DNA from: Penicillium oxalicum | Lineage: Eukaryota; Ascomycota; Eurotiomycetes; Eurotiales; Aspergillaceae | Reading direction: 5' to 3' | DNA: 64,000 bases | Assembly (NCBI RefSeq): GCF_001723175.1 | Contig: NC_064652.1 | Coordinates: forward strand, 2,232,001 to 2,296,000 | Shown: positions 13,856-25,300 of the stretch, piece by piece | Numbering within the stretch: position 1 is the stretch's first letter | Layout of the letters: every line of letters starts with the position of its first letter | Notes under the pieces: model-generated | Told to the model about the DNA's origin: nothing | The model's input: the letters and a program-made list of their open reading frames with translations, nothing else | Databases searched by the model: none | Position numbers and translations under genes: made by a program

Positions 13856-16131
13856 CTATGACTGCTCATCAGCCCGGCGTCGTCCACGTCCGGTGATCCT
13901 GTCTCGTGATCTCCGGAAGAAGGTTTTGACAAGAGACCGGTAGATCGTCTTGCCCTCGACCGTGTCACTGGCAAATCCAAAGATGGTCAAAGCAAGCACT
14001 GTCAACACAAAGATCACGGCAAAGGCGACCCAGTATTGAGCCTGGGTGTATCCGTTCTTGACGCCTTGGAGTTCGGTAGAGAAATAGCCAGTCATCAAGC
14101 TAACGGGTAGAAAAAGCATGGTCGCTTTGGCGAGCAAGATGGTGATTCGAGTCAGCTTCTCGACCGCTTGAGAGTCTTTCAGTGCGATCAAGTTGAAGTT
14201 CTATGCAGACAGGGCCAACAGGATTAGAGGAACTGACGACGGACAGCATGGTGTCGATCCATGCAGAGAGGGACTCTTACCAGAAACGTCAAAGATTCCT
14301 TTTCTACAAGGCAGGTGTCAATTTCGCTCAAACAGTAGAGATTGATGCGGTCAACCAGACGCTCAAATCGCGCCACCGCCGCCGAACTCAGAGCGACCCC
14401 AACCGGCTTGTCATGCAAACCAAAAGGACTGCCTTCGCTCACAAGACCGCCTTGTCGAAGCTCTGTCAAATCAGATTCTGAAAACGTGTTGCCAATCGAG
14501 AAACCCTGAGGCTTGAAAGCCTTGGCCTCATCGCGTAAGAGCCTCTGTCTTTGCAGAAGCCGTCGCATGACAAGCTCGTAGCTCTGATATAGACGTTTGA
14601 GCACGCCAAGTCGTCGGCCCAGCCAGTGGAGCTCATCAACGAGATCAACAACGGGTCGATCGAGCATTTGCTTTCTCTGTTCAAGATATGAGCGCGGGTC
14701 ATCAAACTTGCGACCATGCCAGGTTGGTCTCCAGTCAACTTACAAGCTGCTCAAGCGACACTCCATATTGGTGCTGACGCTTAGCAATCAACCCAAAACT
14801 CGACACCCAATCATCAAACAGGTAGTAAAAGAGCAGACTTGAGCCATCCTCCTGCTTAATCGTTGCCTGGTCTGGCCCAACATCGTGGAATTGTCTCACT
14901 CGGACGGTCACCAACGAGTCTTTTGGAGAATAATTGGCGTGTTGTTTCGAGATACCAGAGAAAATGAATCGAATATTGCGACGGACAACATCTAATACGG
15001 CCAGTTGCTCCTTCTCAGTCAGTCTTTCGATTTGTCGGGCTGGATTTTCCTGGATTGAAATAAGTGTTCCTTATTCCCGATCAGTAAGGTTGAAGCTCAA
15101 CTCCGTACACACTATTGGCAATCGCTTGGTTGCATACCATCGTCGCAAAGAATCAGCCATGACCAGAGTCGTGTACCTTCGGGCAGGTCCTGGCCGTTTT
15201 CCACAACCACGTCGGGTGCGACGAATAATGTGTTGTAGCCCACACAAGTATCTGTTGTTGATGGTGAGTGTCAATGACAAATTTCCAGTGGGATATTCTC
15301 CGGTGGCCACTCACACCGAGACCCATAATCCACCGAAGAAAAATGCCATATCTGGTCAGTGACTTCTCCAAATGTGAGGCTTTCGAACGACCTAGATTGG
15401 TAAGCCTTGGTCAAGGCAGATTTGCTCTCCACGTCGTCGAGCTCAACCTCCACCGTTTGCGGTGCCAGATGTTTGGATCGCCGGGAGAGACTTCTATTTG
15501 TTGCTTGAGGGGGTGGTGGCGTGTAGTCGTGATAAGGCTCTGTATACATCATGCCTTGGAGTCTTTCAGAGACTCCGTAGTGGGATGTGATGGTCTAGAA
15601 GCAATGTTAGTACCACACATTTGCAAGGGAATCAGTAGCTCTGACGCACCTTGATGATGTCTTTTTGCTGCTCAGGATTCCAGATATGGCTGCATTTTCA
15701 CAGGTGAGATTCGATACAATCTCTCGTCCTCCGCTGATAAGGCGAGGTTTCCACTTACATCCACCTGGTTCCCAAGCATTTTGGTTTCTACCAGGCTCGG
15801 TCAGTTTAATCCGTCCATCGTTGATGAAGTTTCACATAGTCCCCTTGCTCCTCGTCAACTGGTGCTTGTAACTTACGGTTGAATTCTGTATGTTTTGAAA
15901 GTCCTCCGTATCCAGATCTGTAGCGCAGAAAGCATCTTCATTTCCAAAGTCTAGTATGAAATTGCGAGTCTTTGAATTCCGTAAGCGCTGCATGTATTCC
16001 ACAAAGGTCGTCTGCTCATCAATATCTTTGAATTTCTCCTCCAAGGGGCCTCCGTGAGATCCTCGAAGGCTGGCATAGTAGCTTCCCAGAGTTGGTGACT
16101 CGCTATCAACCTCGCGAGATCTTCCAGCCAT
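13856..16131 (-). CDS. CorA-like Mg2+ transporter family protein (fungal branch)
   Basis: Predicted 604-aa membrane protein of the fungal CorA-like family. Eight exons fit in phase: 16131-15877, 15787-15759, 15689-15650, 15594-15315, 15251-15138, 15069-14744, 14706-14281 and 14200-13856. The large N-terminal region is soluble (GYNTLFVAPDVVVENG, then LWSWLILCDD). The last exon has the paired membrane helices: LLAKATMLFLPVSLMTGYF, then YWVAFAVIFVLTVLALTIFGF. True CorA channels carry a GMN signature between these helices; here the loop reads TGYFSTEL, so ion transport is not assured. Many fungal relatives share this loss. The basic C-terminal tail is rich in arginine. No frame problems, so the gene is probably functional. 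Confidence 0.85.
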
Positions 16132-17583
16132 TGTCCAATGGTGGTTGGTGAGAATAATAATGAATTGTTGGTAGTGGCCCGCTAATCTCAAGTCCCTTCT
16201 CTTCCGTCCAAGTGTACGCACGATCCGCGTGATTAGAGCCCTGGTTGCACGTATTCTGCGCCGTGATGAGAAGCAGTGGGTCGGTCTTCTCAAGTGGAGG
16301 TGTACAACGTATGCGTGGTGAATAGCGGGCGGACAGATAGAGGGATGTGACTTGAGAACACGAGGCAAAAATACTTTAAACTACACTGCGTCCGCAGGGC
16401 TGGGCGCCAGAATTTATACGATCGGGTCTCGGGCTGCTCAGCTCTAAATGGATGCTGAGAATGGCACGAGTCATCTGAGCTTGCGCCGTCACGCTTAGCG
16501 TCCGAGTCAGCTGGGCGGCCATGCACTGGCCGCCTCTTCACGAGCTGATCCATTCCTGCCCAGACCCTGCTTGCAGTGTGGTGCCGCAACCTGCTGCGAT
16601 TTCCAGAGTCGAGAAGGCTTGTCTTGGTCAGCCCGAGGCCTATGTGAGAGTTTTCGTTGTGTGATCACCAGGTCGTCTGTTGACAATGAGACTTGCGTTG
16701 AAGAGCAAGAGTGTGTCAAATGAGGGGGGCTGGCAATGTGTGACGCCGAATCGAGCGAGCACCGTTCTGTTTTCCACCAGGCCATTTCGGTGGTGTGGGA
16801 ACAAATCGCACTGCCACCGAGAGGTTCTGATAGCGTGTCTTGACAAGCGATTCACTCCTTGATGGTCTTAAGGTCAGCATAGCAGGCAGCTTGGTGGATT
16901 CCTTTTATGCAAGAATGGGTAGGCATCCACTGTGCCCAGGCAGCTGGATGCGACCGATCATTTTATCGTAGATAAAAACGAATCCAGGTCATTTCCCAGT
17001 CGACCCTGCCTTGACGGAGATTTACGAACGGTAGATCGGACGAATAGGTAATTGTAGCACGACAAATTTGGGCACTTCCAGATCGAAGGCCAGATCCTTC
17101 ATATTGCCATCATACCCTATTTGTCTTGTAGTTCTGGGCTACGTCGAATCTTGAGATAAGGTACTAACATACGTATGTGAGTCAAGCAGCCACTTTCCTC
17201 CCATCTACCTAACTCTCGCATTCTGCATCTGGGCCCCCCTGTCATCGTGTAGAGAAATGAATTTGTCGTGAACAATACCGCTGCTTGTATTGGAAGAAAG
17301 GCCTATTCCATATCACCGCCTAGCCCCTGTCGAGTTTCTCACTAACCTATCGTGGCTGAGGCGAAGGGTGACACTCGATCTTCAGCTTGAGTCACACTTG
17401 ATAATATGACTCCTACCAAAAAAGCTACTTAATCGTCAGTCGACCACTGCCCTGCTCGCTTTTCTTTTCGGGTCACGAGCATTCATCATCCTTCGCTGTT
17501 TCGCACTTTGCAAGTCTTCCAACGTGTGTCGAGAAGACACCAAGGTCGCAAGATTCTAATCTGCGTCTACTGTTCCGCCCATC
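16132..17583. other. Divergent promoter region
   Basis: About 1.45 kb between the CorA-like gene (minus) and the GNAT gene (plus), which are transcribed away from each other and may share regulatory sequence. No RNA gene or repeat was recognised. The 120 nt before 17584 are pyrimidine-rich, as expected of a fungal leader. Confidence 0.55.
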
Positions 17584-18357
17584 ATGCCCTCCCTCTCTCA
17601 TCTCGGCGAGATTATTACTTTGCCAAATTCGTTTTCATCATCGGCTGAGAGACAAGAGGTGATGGAACAATATAAACAACTACGCCTATATGGTCTCCAA
17701 GCCAATCCGGAAGCTTTCTCTTCCACATACGAGGACGAATCTCAATTCTCCGATGAAGTGTGGCTCTCGCGAATTCAAAATCCAGCAGGCAGAAATTATG
17801 CCGCTGTGAGCTGTATCCACGATCCCAGTGAAGTCACGCCAGCCACAGATCTCGCCCGCGGCGATGATGAAAGTTGCGGCATCTGTGACTCGCCTCAGAA
17901 AGAATGGCTCGGTATCGTGACATTGTTGGGGCCCAGCATCTTTCCCAGATTTGACGAGGCCTCGACGCCAGACATCACCCAACCTTACGAAGTCTTCGTC
18001 CACAACGGGAGATATCATATCCCCTTTACCGCTCCCAATTCAGCCGAGTTGCGAGGTGCGCATCTGGTTTACCTGGTTGTGGGCATGTTCGTCTCTCCCA
18101 CGGCCCGACGACGGCGATACGGCCAGCGTCTCATGGAAGCGGTAATCGCAGCAGCCACTCAGGAGGGCGAGGCAGTCGGAGCGGAAACGGTCAGCATCAC
18201 GCTCCAGGTTGAGACATTGAACTCCCGTGCTCAGCGACTCTACGAGAGACTAGGGTTCAAAGTGGTCAACACCTCTTTGGAGATCGAGAACCATGGGGGC
18301 TCAAAATCTTATGTAACATGCTTAGAGTTGGTCATTAGAATATCAAAGTGTCGCTAG
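17584..18357 (+). CDS. GNAT-family N-acetyltransferase
   Basis: Single-exon gene for a 257-aa GNAT protein that should transfer acetyl from acetyl-CoA to an amine; the substrate is unknown. The acetyl-CoA binding motif A is clear at about residues 161-182: VVGMFVSPTARRRRYGQRLME, with R-x-x-G-x-x-L phosphate-binding character. Motif B follows as LNSRAQRLYERLGFK near residues 214-228. The N-terminal half has the usual RLxGLQxNPEAF substrate-side segment, and an inserted Asp/Cys-rich loop (ATDLARGDDESCGICDS) at about residues 88-104. Start chosen as the first ATG after the pyrimidine-rich leader. Codon use and intactness suggest a working gene. Confidence 0.85.
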   Translation: MPSLSHLGEIITLPNSFSSSAERQEVMEQYKQLRLYGLQANPEAFSSTYEDESQFSDEVWLSRIQNPAGRNYAAVSCIHDPSEVTPATDLARGDDESCGICDSPQKEWLGIVTLLGPSIFPRFDEASTPDITQPYEVFVHNGRYHIPFTAPNSAELRGAHLVYLVVGMFVSPTARRRRYGQRLMEAVIAAATQEGEAVGAETVSITLQVETLNSRAQRLYERLGFKVVNTSLEIENHGGSKSYVTCLELVIRISKCR

Positions 18358-18719
18358 AACAACTGTCAGGGCCACAAGCATCTGAGACTCCAATCCCAAT
18401 CATTTTTTTCGCTCCCGTTCTATTTGGTAACCGTCTCATCCAGAGTCTGCGTGAACAGGCAGTTGGTAACCCTCAGGCAGTAAGGCCTGAAAAGCCTCTT
18501 CGGGCCGGATCAACAGGCCCCTCCGTCTGTTGCCGCAGGTCGGGAGGCTCACGTGTGCGCTGAGTAATTTTCTCGTTTGAGGGCACCGCTAGTCCATATT
18601 GGGTTTAGCCGCACAGTGAGCACCCACAAGCGGAGAAATTCACGACTACATTTTCTTCTCCTCAAGACTTCAGCGTAGAGCCTCACCATAAGTTAACCTT
18701 TTGGAAGACTGTCGCCATC

Positions 18720-19703
18720 ATGTCGAAGATCACAGTCGGTATGTTCTACGCTTCGTCTCGGTCGCTGTCAATCCGTTGAAGCAACGCGATCGCTAATACC
18801 CCCGTGCAGCCGGAGTGCGCCAGAATGTCGATGAGCTGCTCAACTACTCTCTCAATGAGAAGAAGCGTAACTTCCTTGAGACCGTTGAGCTCCAGATCGG
18901 TCTGAAGAACTATGACCCCCAGCGTGACAAGCGTTTCTCTGGCACCATCAAGCTGCCTTCCGTCCCCCGCCCCGGCATGTCCATCTGGTGCGTTTCAAGA
19001 TCTTCCTTCTTTGCCTCTGTTTCCGCCGTTCCCTTGAGTCGAGCCGGGTGAAAATGTTTCGGAACCGAATCAGACGAGAATGGCTCTGATCTCGAGAGTG
19101 GCGCGGCAACCTTTTCTACGTCTGTAGGACAGCCGGTTAATTTCGATCCATTCTTCTAGCATTATCGGTGACCAGCACGATCTCGACCGTGCCAAGCACC
19201 ACGGCATTGATGCCATGTCCACCGACGACTTGAAGAAGCTGAACAAGAACAAGAAGCTCATCAAGAAGCTTGCTCGCAAGTACGATGCCTTCCTTGCTTC
19301 CGAGGCTCTGATCAAGCAGATTCCCCGTCTCCTTGGTCCCGGTCTGTCCAAGGGTAAGTTCTCGTTCCGCATGGTGGTTTCGGAAACCCCAGAATCGTTC
19401 GGCAATATTGTATCGATACTAATTCTCTTCAACTCTACAGCCGGCAAGTTCCCCACCCCCATCTCTCACGCTGATGACATGGCCGTCAAGGTCACCGACG
19501 TCAAGTCCACCATCAAGTTCCAGCTGAAGAAGGTTCTCTGCCTCGGTGTCGCTGTCGGCAACGTCGGCATGACCCAGGAGGAGCTCGTCGCCAACCTGAT
19601 GCTCGCCATCAACTACCTCGTCTCCCTCCTCAAGAAGGGCTGGCAGAACGTTGGCAGCCTTGTCGTCAAGGCTACCATGTCCCCCCCCAAGCGCCTCTAC
19701 TAG
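18720..19703 (+). CDS. RPL10A: 60S ribosomal protein L10a (uL1)
   Basis: Component of the ribosomal L1 stalk that handles exit of deacylated tRNA. Four exons, 18720-18738, 18810-18987, 19160-19353 and 19441-19703, encode 217 aa, exactly the usual eukaryotic length. The very short first exon (MSKITV) is typical of fungal ribosomal protein genes. Recognisable segments: [23 protein letters not shown], then [35 protein letters not shown] and the carboxyl end [11 protein letters not shown]. All splice junctions keep phase. The coding sequence is strongly C-biased at third positions compared with neighbours, which fits high expression. Identity is secure. Confidence 0.98.
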
Positions 19704-20062
19704 ATTTTCTGTCGCTTCGCTGCGCCAGAATTCTTGTTGAGTGTCTCAAGGCTTTGGGTGTCATAGTTTCTACACCACCAAAATAAAAAATTATGATTCT
19801 CACGGCCTCAACCCCCTTTTTCCGGTTCCTTTCTTCGTAGTTTCCACTCTTTTTTTTGGTTCTTTGCTCTACCTACCTTATGCGCATCACTTGCGTTTCA
19901 CGAGAAGACAGAGAGTCTGACCAGTAAGAGCAAAAGATTCCGCGGCACACGAGGCGCTGGAAGGGTTCATGATCGATTCTTCGGTGATGGATATCCGAGA
20001 ACCCGCATTCTAATCAACATGACTCCATATGCACAGTATACACCACTATCATTCCATATCTA
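19704..20062. other. Convergent 3' ends
   Basis: About 360 nt between the stop codons of RPL10A (plus) and the mitochondrial-looking gene (minus). An AATAAAAAATTA-like stretch near 19781-19793 is a plausible RPL10A polyadenylation signal. Nothing else is seen. Confidence 0.5.
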
Positions 20063-21442
20063 CTACTGCATCCCTTCCATCAACTCCGTCTTATCCAGAA
20101 TCATGCCTCGCATACCGATAAACTCCCGCAGACTCTCCCATTCCTCGCCCGTCTCCTCGCCATGCATATACGGATCCTGGAAGCCCCAAGCACACGCAAC
20201 TTTATCCAGCGCGGCGCGCTCTTCTTCTCGAAGCCATCGATGTCTCAAAGGAATCCCCGGAAGCCAAGTCACCCGCTTCATTTGATCATTGGCCGTGGTG
20301 ATGGCCAAGATGCCAATCGAAGAAGTTCCAGCCACGTAAGCCAGCGACGCGGCAAAGGCAATCCCAGTCGCCGTGCTGGGGTCCATGGTATTTTGCAAAG
20401 TTGAAGCCCACGAGGCCAGCGTGAAGCAGGCGGCTGGAGCCGCTGCCAGTCCCGCCAGAGGGACGGCCGCTTTTCGAAAGACCTTGGCGCGGTGGAAGGC
20501 AGGTGCGCAAAAGGTATTGTCGATCATCGCGAGCACCAGAGGCAGATTCTTCTGTTTGATCGCGACGTCGATGGCTTGGTTGGCCAGGTCTTCGGAGACC
20601 GCGCTGTTCACGTCCTTGGGATTCGCCTTGTGGAATTTAGGCGGGCTGCTTTTCTCTTCGGGAATGGGCTTGTTGGCGTAGAGATGGAAGATTTCGGGTA
20701 AATGCTCGGCTCGGTTCAAGGTACACTGCGCGCGGACGTAATGCTCTAGTGCTTTTGGAGAAATGAATACTTTTTCATCTTTGATGATTTGCGTCATGGT
20801 GTGGGATATTTGGTCGGCCAAGCGGCGGAGCGTCTCTTCCACGTCGTGCATCTGCGTGGCCAGTCCATCGGTCTCTTGCATTTCAAGTAAGGATGAGAGG
20901 GCGTTGCCTTCACCACTGGATGGGTTCTCATCACGGAGATCCCAGTAGGGAGCGATTGCTTGGGCCGCCTCTTTGAAATGTAAAAGAATCTTCTCCACCT
21001 CCTCGTTGTCAGGCACTTCGGAGCGTGCTAAGAGTTCTGATGCCGTTTGCGTGCAACTTTGTGTCATGAGAGTGATTTCCCGCAGTGAGAGGGGTGATGT
21101 TGCCGAGGTCGCGTCATCGCTCTTCGTGTCCGGAGTTTCCTCCGATCTCGATTCCTCCACTGCCGCTGTCTCAGTCTTCAGAGTATTTTGGCCGATGAAG
21201 GATGCTTGACGCGACTTGTAACGCAGAGAAGCGGGTTGACAAGTGAGCCTTTGCGGCAGGCTCATGCGCGTTGTCGGCGACACGAGAGGACGTTCTGGAG
21301 CCGACTTTCGGGGGGTCGTCGTCAATCGACCGGCAGGAAAGGAGCGGCGGGGTTGAGCGGACGAGAATTCGCAGAGCTGGCAGATTGAAACTCTTTGCGA
21401 TTGAGCGGCCCGATGGGCTCTCAATGAGATCTGTGGATTCAT
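20063..21442 (-). CDS. Predicted mitochondrial membrane protein, unknown function
   Basis: Single-exon gene of about 459 aa that I do not recognise as a named family. From the preferred start (MNPQISLRAHRAAQSQRV) the N-terminus is rich in Arg and Ser and poor in acids, like a mitochondrial presequence, up to about residue 90. The middle is helical and acidic (EKILLHFKEAAQAIAPYWDLRDENP). Two hydrophobic stretches follow near residues 335-390, AAVPLAGLAAAPAACFTLASWA and GIAFAASLAYVAGTSSIGILAITTA, and look like a pair of membrane helices. The C-terminal tail is soluble with conserved-looking WLPGIPLRHRWLREEERAALD. An ATG 78 nt upstream (21520) would add a CxxC-containing segment and is less presequence-like. 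Inner-membrane location is an inference. Confidence 0.65.
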   Translation of the reverse strand: MNPQISLRAHRAAQSQRVSICQLCEFSSAQPRRSFPAGRLTTTPRKSAPERPLVSPTTRMSLPQRLTCQPASLRYKSRQASFIGQNTLKTETAAVEESRSEETPDTKSDDATSATSPLSLREITLMTQSCTQTASELLARSEVPDNEEVEKILLHFKEAAQAIAPYWDLRDENPSSGEGNALSSLLEMQETDGLATQMHDVEETLRRLADQISHTMTQIIKDEKVFISPKALEHYVRAQCTLNRAEHLPEIFHLYANKPIPEEKSSPPKFHKANPKDVNSAVSEDLANQAIDVAIKQKNLPLVLAMIDNTFCAPAFHRAKVFRKAAVPLAGLAAAPAACFTLASWASTLQNTMDPSTATGIAFAASLAYVAGTSSIGILAITTANDQMKRVTWLPGIPLRHRWLREEERAALDKVACAWGFQDPYMHGEETGEEWESLREFIGMRGMILDKTELMEGMQ

Positions 21443-22356
21443 CGCGGCGTGGTTGGGTCTGTGGATAGATGATGCCTTCCTCTGTCGATGGCACAGAGCG
21501 CATTGTCTTTTTTCTGCCACGAGGCTGATGTAGGCGGAGAGCGTAGTCGCAGGGAAATTGCACCACCACGCAACATGTTCGCATTAACTGCCCCCCCCCC
21601 TCTAAACCTACAAAGTAGTTTCTGTAGACATTAATCTCATTCGTTTTCATTGACCGGGTTATTCTATGGGGGCCGTAGGAAGCACCGATCATCACTTCTT
21701 TTATTTTCGCTTCTGAGAAATTTCCATGACCACTACCATCCTCCAATATAAATCTTCGGATATACAACCATCAGTATCTAGAATTGGCGGGCACAGAATT
21801 GACCAGATCGGGCACCAACCTTATCCAAAAAGCATTCCTTCCAGGGCAAACTCGCACGAAAAGAGGATGGTATCAGACGGTAACGTGTCTGTATAGATGC
21901 AATAAATCCAGTAGGGAATTCTTTAGGCGCAGTCAGATGGTAGCGGGATATCATCAACATCACCGGATGTTCATTCAAGAGGAAAACATAAAGAAATTGG
22001 GTATCTATTTGTACATGTCTGCTCCCTCATATCTCGGAGCCAGCTCTTGCAAAAGTGTCAGAAAGGAAAATCATAAATGAAAAAAAAAATGCAAAGCCAG
22101 AGCAAAATAGCCAAGATGCTGATCAAGCGATGACCCTCGGAGCTCAACCAAAACCACGACGGAGAAATGTTCAAAATGGGGAAAGAAAATCCAAGAAATG
22201 ACACCGGTGCACTCGCTTAACTCGCATCCAAATGCTGGTCAGGGTATGGTTGAGCCCCAAAGCGTCATAATACAGGAATGAAGACGGAGATCAAGGATCT
22301 CGTGAGAAACTCAAACGCGCGCACGACGACTTCTGCTTTGGGTTGAGCGTTGCCGA
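21443..22356. other. Intergenic region, no gene seen
   Basis: About 0.9 kb between the mitochondrial-looking gene's start and the stop of the Rho GEF gene, both on the minus strand. It should hold a promoter and a 3' untranslated region. The short open frame around 21784-22080 has no recognisable content. Confidence 0.55.
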
Positions 22357-25300
22357 TCATGCCAGCTTCACGAAATGTCTACTCCAGATCCATCCAACTG
22401 TGCGTTCCTTCTCTGGCCTCCGCCCATGACTGTTGGTCTCGGTATGCACAGCGGAAGGCTCATCTGGATTCTCATCCTGGTTGCAAGCTAGCCACAGTTC
22501 CCCTTTCTCTCCGTAGACGTCAAAGACCGCCCCAGTGTCGTAGATCAGATAGGGATACCCTGCCTCACTTCGAGGTTCGATCTTAAAGGGGCACAGACTG
22601 GCTGCAACGAACAGGACCTTGGCACCCTCGGCGAGAGCTCTGGGACCTCGAGGAGCCTCGGATTCATACGGATTGTCTGACATGGGCATGGCAGAGGAAA
22701 AGAATCCGGAGAATCGATCAGTGGGCGAATTGGACTGCGCTTCAGTCTCGCTCCGTGAGACACTCATCACGTCGGCCAGGAATGGCGCATCCAGGCTCAG
22801 GCTCGGCAAAGTAGGAAATGGCTCAATACTCAGTCGCATGTCGGAAGAGGATCGACTGGTATTTGTCACTTGTTGCAGGAGTTGGCTTCGTCCCAGCTCT
22901 GGAGTCTCCGGGTACGGACCTCGTCCGGAGAAGGTAGAATCCGCACGGTGTCGGCTAACACTGGCCATACTCAGGTTGGGCGACTGGAAGAGCCCGCCCA
23001 TGCTGAAGTCGCTCGACAGCTTTGGAGATTCCGCCGTCACTGAGCCTGGTCGATTGTGGGAGCTGCTCATGGTAGAAGGTCGACGAGGAGAATTGACATT
23101 GGAGGATGTGTTGAAGTTCACCAGGTTTACAGTCTCGGCGAGTAAGGAGCCATTGCAGACGCCGAGGGAGCGGACCTGTGCTTCAGCAAAGCTGTTATCG
23201 TTTGTCCATTCATTGATCAACCTCCCAACGTCGTCGGGGAAGTCATCCACGTGCTCTTCCAGTCGCGACTGGAAGAGGCTCCACCACGTTGTTTGTAGTT
23301 TGATCAGATCCGTTAAGATTGCTTCCATAAGCTTGCCCGTCAAGGCGAAGAGCTGGGGCAACTCCTCCTTCAAGGTCTCATTCAAAGCTATGAATTGCTC
23401 TCCTTGTTCAGTAGATTTCCGGTCAGGCTTGTCGCCACGGTCTTTGGCGGCCTTGAAGCGCGCGTAATCCGGAAGTCGTTTGTTGCGCTTCCTCATTACT
23501 CGCTCGGGCCCTTGGTAGAGTCGAATGATCGAATCAAAGGGACCCTGTATCCTCTTTGTCACCAATTCAAGCTGAAGGAGAGAAAAAAAAGTCAGTCAGA
23601 ACTCAAGTCCAAACACACCCCTAAGTGCTGCCAAGCGTGGGGGAAATCCTTACATGTTCAGGAAGCGCAACCGTCACAATCTCCTGGAATGTCGCGTTGA
23701 ATCGGCGCCACTTCCGCTCCAGTTCTTGGTAACTGGATTGCGACACATCGATAACTCCTTCAATTGCTTGCACACACGTCCCAAGCTGGCTAACAGACCG
23801 TTGCATCCCTTCCTTATAAAGCAAGACATCGTTCTTGATCACATGCAACTCTGCGAAATGTTCACCAAATTTCTGTGACAAGTACTCATACTCCTTGTCA
23901 GAAAACATCTCAGATATGCCAACCTGCTGGCGCAACTTTTCTGTGCGGCGACCGAAAGCTTTGGATAACCCCGTCCGAACATCCGACTGATTGCGTTTCC
24001 GGCCGACTACCTGAACGACTAAATCCGCACGTTTCTTCATCTCATTGATGCGAACGGAGATGTCAGTGACGCCCTGGAGAGCCTTCTGAATATTGTCACG
24101 GTCAGGGTGGTCGGGCGAGGTGGAGGCCAGAAGCTCGGACAAGAGAAGCGGATACTTCAAAATGCGCTGCACAGGTTTGACGATGAGGGAATCAAGATCC
24201 CATGCAGAGGTGAGGTCTGACGCCCATTCTCGACATTCGTTTAACCAGATGGACACTTTGGGATTGCGTTGAAGGACTTCAAGCTTCTTATTAGCAGCGT
24301 CATGATTTTTCAGATACTCCGCGTAGACCTTCTCCATTTGAGACATATGCATTAGAAAAGCCTCCCCAATGGCAGTGGCACGATCCTTCTCGAGGTCCGA
24401 CGCACCCGCATCGCTGCCTGCCGGGTCCTCTGACGTATTGGCTGAACGAGCGTTACGTGCACTCCGCTTGCTGGTCCAGCGCTGGGATTTCGGCATGATG
24501 TAGACACTGCGAGCGGCTCGTTTTAATGTGTCCTGAAAGTTGAACGAGAATTGCGTAATCTGATCCGAGTTGGCGAACAAGATCTTGACATCTTCTGCCG
24601 ATAAGTCCAAGCAGGAGGACGAGGTGCCTTTGTAGATATCGTCAACAACCTTCATGTCTTTGCCGAAGGTGTATTCAGTGTCGATGAGCTCCTTGATGAC
24701 GTTGCGCCGTTTTTTCAGCTGCTTCTGCTCCGGCGATGGGGTCCCGCGCGGTTCCTCCCGCATGGACTGTTCTGTCGATGGTGCCAGTGATGTAGCAGAT
24801 GAATCTGGTGCTCGAGGCGACGATATGAGATTATCACGAGGGAACGAGGAGTCTTGGCTACTCCGAATACTGTGTGATACAGCAATCGAGGGTAGGTGAG
24901 GCAGGGCCTTATACTTGCCATTTAAGTCAACGCCATCGTGAGACGTGCTCGCGGGCAATTCCACCGGATCACGGGCAGACGGTTCCCCGCCAAATGACAG
25001 CCCAAGACCCGAGTCATGGCTAATGGAGGCTTCTAGTTCCGCTGGCCCCTTCTGGAGGCGCGGGGTCAAAAGATCGTCCGCAATATCCCGTTCATTTCCA
25101 GGAGTCAAAGCACCGTCTTCCGCAGCAACCTGCATCCAATCGACCATCGATGGGGAGGCGTGCTCCCAGTCACCTGGTCCAGCCAACGTGGCGGAAGGGT
25201 AGTACTGTTGCGATGGTTGAGCGTCTGACCTCAATACTTCATGGAACTCTGATGCGCCACCTGCACCTGGGAATTCATGAAACTTCGGAATCACGACTGG

